In this document: one piece after another, positions 7,542 to 12,670 of the stretch | Numbering within the stretch: position 1 is the first letter of the stretch | Layout: every line of letters starts with the position of its first letter | DNA from: Gammaproteobacteria bacterium | GTDB taxonomy: Bacteria > Pseudomonadota > Gammaproteobacteria > Comchoanobacterales > Comchoanobacteraceae | Assembly (NCBI GenBank): GCA_029243665.1 | Contig: JAQWRO010000046.1 | Location: 1-12,670 of the forward strand | Reading direction: 5' to 3' | DNA length: 12,670 bases | Made by a program: the position numbers and the translations under genes | Notes under the pieces: generated by a model | Databases searched by the model: none | Seen by the model: only the letters and a program-made list of their open reading frames with translations | Told to the model about the DNA's origin: nothing

Positions 7542-8010
7542 GCATTTATTTAGAACTGCATTGGCTGGAACAATTGCATCAACAATACATTTATTTCAAC
7601 ATGAAGCACATACTATTTTAATTGTAATTAGTACTTTATTTGTCATTCAAGTACCTGAGGTGAAATCAAGATTAGAGATTATTCAAATAGCCATTGATAG
7701 AATCATATCAACAGGCATTGGAGTAGCCATTGGATTAGTAGGATATGGTTTAATTTATTATAATGTAAGAGATGGTAATCTAGAGATTGTTTCAATTATT
7801 ATATTCATAATATTTATGATCACTGACTTTTTTCAGCAGGTTACAAAAAGCTTAACTATTATCAACATTACTGCAGCAATTATAATGTTGGTTAGTATTC
7901 AAAGCAGTGCAGCTTTTGAACATGCATTATCTAGAGCATTAGACATAATATTTGGAGCGGTCATAGGATTAAGCTGTGTTATCCTAATTCCGCCCCAAAG
8001 ATCAAGCTAA
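7525..8010 (+). CDS. Small FUSC/aromatic-acid-exporter-like membrane protein
   Basis: This 161-residue, very hydrophobic protein has about six predicted transmembrane helices (roughly residues 7-23, 27-43, 60-80, 86-101, 109-126 and 138-155). The pattern of an Arg-rich N-terminus, an RII-GxGVAIGL helix and a final RALDIIFGAVIGL helix resembles the membrane half of FUSC/ArAE (aromatic acid exporter, fusaric acid resistance) proteins. The large cytosolic domain of full-length exporters is missing, so it may work as an oligomer or be a stand-alone half-size member. Its ATG lies inside the upstream protease gene, with GAGG nine bases before it, so the two are probably co-translated. No substrate can be inferred. 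Its stop codon directly abuts the rpsA stop on the other strand. Confidence 0.6.
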   Translation: MKFSIRHLFRTALAGTIASTIHLFQHEAHTILIVISTLFVIQVPEVKSRLEIIQIAIDRIISTGIGVAIGLVGYGLIYYNVRDGNLEIVSIIIFIIFMITDFFQQVTKSLTIINITAAIIMLVSIQSSAAFEHALSRALDIIFGAVIGLSCVILIPPQRSS

Positions 8011-9681
8011 TTACTCAGAATCATCATTGTGCTGATCTAATTCTTTCTTTATTAGATCACCAAATGATACGCCTGACTTCTCACCACTTGATTGCATATC
8101 AGTATAATCTGCCTTTTGAACTGAACGTTTGATTTCAGTTAGAGACATAACTAATGCATTTAATTTACGATCATATGACTGGTAGAATACTTCTAAGTGA
8201 TCACCAACATTTGCATTAAATCCATCTGAAAGACGCTTAACAACGATTGGTAAGTCCCCAGAGGTTTTACCGACAATCTTGCCATCTTCAATACTTTCAA
8301 TTGTAATTACTACTCTTGAACCCCTTGAATTACTGGTTAAGAAATCATCAAAAGGATTATCTTCTAGTTGTTTTACACCCAAAGAAATTCGCTCTTTTTC
8401 AATATCCATTGTCAAAATCACTGCTTTTATTGCATCACCTTTGGTGATTTCAGAAAGCATGGTTTGTGGATCTTCTTTCCATGTTAAGTCATTAACATGA
8501 ATCAAACCGTCGATACCTCCAGGTAAACCAATGAAAATACCAAAGTCTGTTTTAGATTTAACTTCACCAGAAACTTGATCACCGACTTGATAATTTTGTG
8601 CAAATTCTAACCAAGGGTTCTCTTTACATTGTTTAATACCGAGTGAAATACGTCTTCTTTCCACATCAATGTCTAATACCATCACTTCAACTTCATCTCC
8701 TAAAGATAATAGTTTACTTGGATGAATGTTTTTGTTAGCCCAGTCCATTTCTGACATATGAACTAATCCTTCAATACCGTCTTCTATTTCAATAAAGCAA
8801 CCATAATCAAGCATGTTGGTTACTTTCCCAAATACACGTGATTTAATTGGATATCTTCTATCAATATTAACCCATGGATCATCAACCATTTGTTTTAAAC
8901 CTAAAGATACACGGTTATAATCACGATCTTGGTTTAATACTTTTACATTAATCTGTTCACCAACTTTTATGACTTCACTTGGGTGGCGTAAACGCTTCCA
9001 GCTAATATCAGTAATGTGAAGTAAACCATCAATACCACCGAGATCAATAAATGCACCGTATTCAGTTAGATTTTTAACTGTGCCCGAAACGATATCACCA
9101 ATCTTCATGGCTTCTAATAATTCACGACGGTCCTCACCAGCTTCTTGTTCGTGAACCAATCGACGTGAAACAACGATGTTATTTCGTCTTTTTTCCATTT
9201 TAACAATTTTAAAATTAAAGACTTGGCCTTCAAGGTCTTCAGGCTGCTCTCTAACTGATTTAATAAAAGCATGTGAGCTTGGTAAAAAGGCTTTTAAGGC
9301 ACCAATATTTACAAAGAAACCACCTTTTTTTCTTTCACAGATTGTACCTGTGACTAATTGTTCTTGTTCAAACATATCAGCAATTTTTGCCCATGCTCGA
9401 CTTCGTATTGCTTTTTCTCTAGACATAATGGTGGCTCCATGTCCATCATCTATGGTTTCTAGTAGAAATTCGTATTCATCTCCAATGGTAGCATTGTTTA
9501 TACCTTCATCTGAGATAAATTGTTTAACAGGGACTCTACATTCTGACTTCAAGCCAGCATCAATGATTGCATAATCACCGTTAATATCTACAATTTTACC
9601 TGATATTAGTGTACCTGGTGAAATGTGGATTTTATTGAATTGCTCTTCTTCGAGCATTTGAAAAGTTATTACTTTAGACAT
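8011..9681 (-). CDS. rpsA: 30S ribosomal protein S1
   Basis: S1 (556 residues, close to the 557 of E. coli) binds mRNA on the 30S subunit and helps initiate translation of structured or weak-SD messages. Six S1 OB-fold repeats are visible, at about residues 23-88, 108-173, 194-263, 280-350, 367-437 and 454-517. Repeats 3-5 are the most canonical (for example TEYGAFIDLGGIDGLLH). Repeats 1-2 are the 30S-binding pair, and repeat 6 is degenerate, as in E. coli. The tail holds the common FGDLIKKELD element and an acidic end (DDSE). It lies 48 bp after cmk on the same strand, the classical cmk-rpsA order. The ihfB gene that often follows is absent; a convergent FUSC-like gene is there instead. Confidence 0.98.
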   Translation of the reverse strand: MSKVITFQMLEEEQFNKIHISPGTLISGKIVDINGDYAIIDAGLKSECRVPVKQFISDEGINNATIGDEYEFLLETIDDGHGATIMSREKAIRSRAWAKIADMFEQEQLVTGTICERKKGGFFVNIGALKAFLPSSHAFIKSVREQPEDLEGQVFNFKIVKMEKRRNNIVVSRRLVHEQEAGEDRRELLEAMKIGDIVSGTVKNLTEYGAFIDLGGIDGLLHITDISWKRLRHPSEVIKVGEQINVKVLNQDRDYNRVSLGLKQMVDDPWVNIDRRYPIKSRVFGKVTNMLDYGCFIEIEDGIEGLVHMSEMDWANKNIHPSKLLSLGDEVEVMVLDIDVERRRISLGIKQCKENPWLEFAQNYQVGDQVSGEVKSKTDFGIFIGLPGGIDGLIHVNDLTWKEDPQTMLSEITKGDAIKAVILTMDIEKERISLGVKQLEDNPFDDFLTSNSRGSRVVITIESIEDGKIVGKTSGDLPIVVKRLSDGFNANVGDHLEVFYQSYDRKLNALVMSLTEIKRSVQKADYTDMQSSGEKSGVSFGDLIKKELDQHNDDSE

Positions 9682-9687
9682 ATATAA

Positions 9688-9702
9688 TTTCCCTTTGCGG
9701 GA
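9688..9702 (-). promoter_or_regulatory. rpsA ribosome-binding site inside a small hairpin
   Basis: Read on the minus strand, the 48-base cmk-rpsA spacer contains AAAGGGA about eight bases before the rpsA ATG. The GGGA is complementary to UCCC just upstream (stem 9690-9693 with 9699-9702, loop GCAAA). The four-pair stem is short, but it would cover the Shine-Dalgarno bases. S1 is known to repress its own synthesis in E. coli through structure in the rpsA leader; a similar role here is inference. Confidence 0.35.
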
Positions 9703-9729
9703 GCGTTAAATGTTTATAAAAGATGCTTT

Positions 9730-10419
9730 TTAGCACCGCTCATTAATACAACAATGGTCTAGGACTTTTTCAACCACTCCTGTCATTGTCATTTGACTTG
9801 TATCAATGACAATAGCTTTCGGAGGAATTACCAAAGGCGCAATTGACCTTGTTGCATCCTGTTCATCCCTTTTAACAAGAGATTCAAGAACTTCTGTAAA
9901 GTTAGCATGAATTTTACGATTCTGCAACTCTTTGTGTCTTCTTTCCGCTCTAATAGTTGCTGAAGCAGTTAAAAAAAACTTAAAGGTTGCTTCTGGAAAG
10001 ATGCATGAACCCATATCTCTTCCATCGGCAACGAGTCCTGGTAATTGATAAAAATCATGCTGTTTTTTTACTAATGCTCTTCTCAACAATTCATCTTTAG
10101 ATAACTTAGAAGCAATCAATGCTATATGATCATTGCTAATTTTATCGCAGATATCAACTCCATTTAATTGTATTGAATAACTATCTGAACTTGTATTAAT
10201 TTCAAATGAAATATTGTCTTTATTAATTTGATCTGTGATTTTCTCTATCTCATCTACATGAAATTTTTTCGAATAGACATAATAAGCCGCTATACGATAT
10301 AGGGATCCACTATTAAGAAACTTAAGACTTAACCTTTTAGATACTTCCCAAGCAACAGAACTTTTTCCAGTTGCAGAGGGACCATCAAGAGTAATTAAAG
10401 GTGCATTATGATTACTCAT
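9730..10419 (-). CDS. cmk: Cytidylate kinase
   Basis: Cmk phosphorylates CMP and dCMP with ATP, feeding pyrimidine nucleotide pools. From the ATG at 10419 the protein has 229 residues, the usual family length. It starts MSNHNAPLITLDGPSATGKS, with the Walker A P-loop at residues 13-20. Further family motifs are NSGSLYR (36-42), GRDMG (133-137, NMP binding), RAERR (157-161) and RDEQDATR (184-191, lid region). An in-frame ATG at 10500 would add 27 residues that lie wholly inside gyrA and match nothing in the family, so I reject it. The chosen start overlaps the gyrA stop by 8 bp (ATGAGTAA), which suggests translational coupling. In many gammaproteobacteria aroA precedes cmk; here gyrA does. Confidence 0.95.
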   Translation of the reverse strand: MSNHNAPLITLDGPSATGKSSVAWEVSKRLSLKFLNSGSLYRIAAYYVYSKKFHVDEIEKITDQINKDNISFEINTSSDSYSIQLNGVDICDKISNDHIALIASKLSKDELLRRALVKKQHDFYQLPGLVADGRDMGSCIFPEATFKFFLTASATIRAERRHKELQNRKIHANFTEVLESLVKRDEQDATRSIAPLVIPPKAIVIDTSQMTMTGVVEKVLDHCCINERC

Positions 10420-12670
10420 CTGTTTCATCAATATCTTCATCCAAGTCATCAAAACCCTCAATGCGCTGGATAGATTGCACTGCAACGAGTCTTTCTTCAC
10501 TAGATAAGTTTATTAATTTAACACCCTGTGTTTGTCTTTTAATTAATGAAACATCTTTAGACAATATTCGAATCATTGTGCCACCATTTGTAAGAAGTAA
10601 TAATTCATCTTCTGGAGCGACAGGTAAAGCACCGATAACTAAGCCAACTTTATCTGTTGTACGCATTGCAATTACACCTGAACCGCCACGCATTGTTTGT
10701 CTAAAATATTGTAATTTAGTTTTCTTACCAAAACCTTTGTCGCTGACAGTTAGTATTTCTTCATCACCACTGACAACGATCATAGAAATCACTTTATGAT
10801 CCACACCAAGTTTAATGCCTCTAACACCTCTTGCGTTTCTACCTATACTACGAAGATCATTATTATCAAAGCGATTTACTTTACCGTGATTTGTAAACAA
10901 CATAATTTGATCATTTGGAGAAACAATTTCAGCACTAATTAATCGATCTTGTTCATCTAAGTTGATAGCATTCATTCCTGTTGATCTTGGTCTACTAAAG
11001 GCACTTAATGCTGTTTTTTTGATAACACCCTTTTCCGTCGCCATGATAATAGCTGTATCATCATCTAATGTTTTAAGTGGTAACAAAGCACTTAAAAATT
11101 CATCGCTTGTAAACTTTAAATAATTTACCAATGGCTTCCCTCGAGAAGCACGCGATGAAATAGGTAGCTGGTATACTTTTAACCAAAATACTCGGCCTTT
11201 ATTAGTAAAACACAACATCGTATCGTGAGATGATGCAGTTCTAAGAAAACGAATAATATCTTCTTCTTTGAAATTACCTGATGACTTTCCTCGACCACCT
11301 CTTCGCTGAGCTTGATAGTTTTCAGTAGGTTGTGCTTTTGCATACCCTTCTTTTGTTATGGTAACTACAACTTCTTGCTTTGGTATTAAATCTTCATTAC
11401 TTAATTCGTGATAATCTGCAATGATCACAGATTTTCTTTCATCATTAAACTGATTTTTAATTTCCAAAAGCTCTTCTTTAATGACTGACATAAGTCTTTC
11501 AAAATGGCTCAGAATATCAATAAAGTCTTTAATTTTCTCTACACATTCAGCATGATCATTAATGATTTTATCTCTTTCAAGACCTGTTAATCTATGCAAC
11601 CTTAAGTCAAGTATGGCTTGAGCTTGTTGCGGAGAAAAATAATACTTACCTTCTCTTAATCCAAACAAATGATCAAGGTCATCTGGACGGGTTAATTTAA
11701 GATATGAAAACACAGATTGAGATTCATCAATTTTCCAACCCTTAGCTAATAATTTAGATTTTGCTTCACCTGGGTTAGGTGCTTTTTTTACAAGTTCAAT
11801 CACTTCGTCTAAGTGACTAATTGCAACTGCCAAGCCTTCTAGTACATGCGCCTTGGACCGAGCTTTAGCTAATAAGAAAACAGTTCTTCTTGTCACAACT
11901 TCTTGTCTATGCGCAACAAATGCTTTTAGGATATCAAGCAAAGGCATGCATTTTGGAACACCATGATCTAAACATACTACATTAATACCAAAACTTGTTT
12001 GCAACATAGTTTGTTTTAATAAATTGTTTTTTAAAACTTCAGCATTTTCACCACGTTTTACTTCTATAGCAATGCGCATACCATGTCGATCACTTTCATC
12101 TCTAAGGGTGTGAATTCCCTCAATTTTTTTATCTCTAACTAATTGCCCAATATGTGTTAATAATTTCGCTTTATTGACCTGAAAAGGTAGCTCTGAAACA
12201 ACAATGACATCTTTACTCTTATTCTCTTCGATATCAATTTTTGAACTAAGTTGAATCTTTCCACGACCTGTTTTATAGGCACTTAAAATACCATCTGTGC
12301 CATTAATGAAACCAGCAGTTGGAAAATCAGGACCTTTAATATGTTCCATAATATCCATAAGCGAGGCTTCAGGATTATCAATTAATGTAATCGTCCCATC
12401 AATGACTTCAGCAAGGTTATGTGGCGGAATATTTGTGGCCATACCTACTGCAATACCGGATGAACCATTTACTAGAACGTTTGGAAATCTAGCTGGCAAT
12501 ACTGTAGGTTCATGTTCAGTATTATCAAAGTTTGGAACAAAATCTACTGTTTGACATTCGATGTCTTCTAGCAATTTGCCACTGAGTTTTTGTAGACGAA
12601 TTTCTGTATAACGCATCGCCGCAGGAGAATCACCATCAATTGAACCAAAGTTACCATGACCATCAACAAG
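10412..12670 (-). CDS. gyrA: DNA gyrase subunit A, N-terminus outside window (partial)
   Basis: GyrA is the breakage-reunion subunit that, with GyrB, introduces negative supercoils using ATP. The frame stays open to the right edge of the window, so the ATG at 12616 is internal. The first visible residues, LVDGHGNFGSIDGDSPAAMR, are followed by YTEIRL, which holds the active-site tyrosine (codon 12608-12610, equivalent to E. coli Tyr122). About 100 N-terminal residues, including the quinolone-resistance positions 83 and 87, are missing from the window. The tower and coiled-coil regions follow, then the GyrA box QRRGGRG (11288-11308), which is needed for DNA wrapping. The beta-pinwheel blades come next, and the protein ends in an acidic tail (DDLDEDIDETDE), comparable to the regulatory tail of E. 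coli GyrA. It overlaps cmk by 8 bp. Confidence 0.98.
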   Translation of the reverse strand, partial: LVDGHGNFGSIDGDSPAAMRYTEIRLQKLSGKLLEDIECQTVDFVPNFDNTEHEPTVLPARFPNVLVNGSSGIAVGMATNIPPHNLAEVIDGTITLIDNPEASLMDIMEHIKGPDFPTAGFINGTDGILSAYKTGRGKIQLSSKIDIEENKSKDVIVVSELPFQVNKAKLLTHIGQLVRDKKIEGIHTLRDESDRHGMRIAIEVKRGENAEVLKNNLLKQTMLQTSFGINVVCLDHGVPKCMPLLDILKAFVAHRQEVVTRRTVFLLAKARSKAHVLEGLAVAISHLDEVIELVKKAPNPGEAKSKLLAKGWKIDESQSVFSYLKLTRPDDLDHLFGLREGKYYFSPQQAQAILDLRLHRLTGLERDKIINDHAECVEKIKDFIDILSHFERLMSVIKEELLEIKNQFNDERKSVIIADYHELSNEDLIPKQEVVVTITKEGYAKAQPTENYQAQRRGGRGKSSGNFKEEDIIRFLRTASSHDTMLCFTNKGRVFWLKVYQLPISSRASRGKPLVNYLKFTSDEFLSALLPLKTLDDDTAIIMATEKGVIKKTALSAFSRPRSTGMNAINLDEQDRLISAEIVSPNDQIMLFTNHGKVNRFDNNDLRSIGRNARGVRGIKLGVDHKVISMIVVSGDEEILTVSDKGFGKKTKLQYFRQTMRGGSGVIAMRTTDKVGLVIGALPVAPEDELLLLTNGGTMIRILSKDVSLIKRQTQGVKLINLSSEERLVAVQSIQRIEGFDDLDEDIDETDE

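Noticed and set aside
9176..9574. Plus-strand 132-codon open frame opposite rpsA (and a similar one at 10401-10799 opposite gyrA)
   Set aside because: Both are antisense shadows of strongly conserved genes; their composition reflects the codons of the real gene.
10420..10500. 27-residue N-terminal extension of cytidylate kinase from the ATG at 10500
   Set aside because: It lies wholly inside gyrA, matches no cytidylate kinase sequence, and the ATG at 10419 gives the normal length and N-terminus.

Overview
This window comes from a compact, strongly AT-rich bacterial chromosome. The gene set points to a gammaproteobacterium: an amiB-mutL pair, a gyrA/cmk/rpsA block, a fusion protein of the Legionella/Coxiella LssY type, and E. 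coli-like GyrA and S1 architectures. Tight packing, overlapping genes and broken standard gene neighbourhoods suggest a lineage with some genome streamlining, possibly host-associated (Legionellales or Francisella-like). That placement is an inference from composition and synteny only.

Layout, left to right. (1) Positions 1-3161, plus strand: a three-gene overlapping operon. It holds the 3' part of a DedA-PAP2-LssY membrane fusion protein, a stand-alone polyketide-synthase-type malonyl acyltransferase, and a divergent ribulose-phosphate 3-epimerase-family protein. (2) Positions 3144-6182, minus strand: amiB (periplasmic peptidoglycan amidase with LysM) followed by mutL. mutL converges on the epimerase gene with an 18-bp tail-to-tail overlap. 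(3) Positions 6183-6254: a nearly pure A/T divergent intergenic region, the largest gap in the window. (4) Positions 6255-8010, plus strand: an RseP-like M50 intramembrane protease overlapping a small FUSC/aromatic-acid-exporter-like membrane protein. (5) Positions 8011-12670, minus strand: gyrA (5' end beyond the window), then cmk (8-bp overlap), then rpsA. rpsA ends exactly next to the FUSC-like gene.

Most genes are housekeeping: DNA topology (GyrA), mismatch repair (MutL), CMP recycling (Cmk), translation (S1), cell-wall hydrolysis (AmiB) and envelope stress proteolysis (RseP-like). The less ordinary part is the left operon, where a predicted lipid-phosphate flippase/phosphatase fusion is translationally coupled to a PKS-type acyltransferase and an epimerase-fold enzyme. 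MutL carries the C-terminal metal-site motifs of endonuclease-type MutL, which suggests MutH-independent repair. Usual neighbours are absent: serC/aroA between gyrA and cmk, ihfB after rpsA, and miaA/hfq after mutL. I saw no tRNA, rRNA, CRISPR array, insertion sequence or prophage gene, and no gene-free stretch longer than about 72 bases. I found no strong evidence for an entirely new system; the left operon is the best candidate for a closer look.
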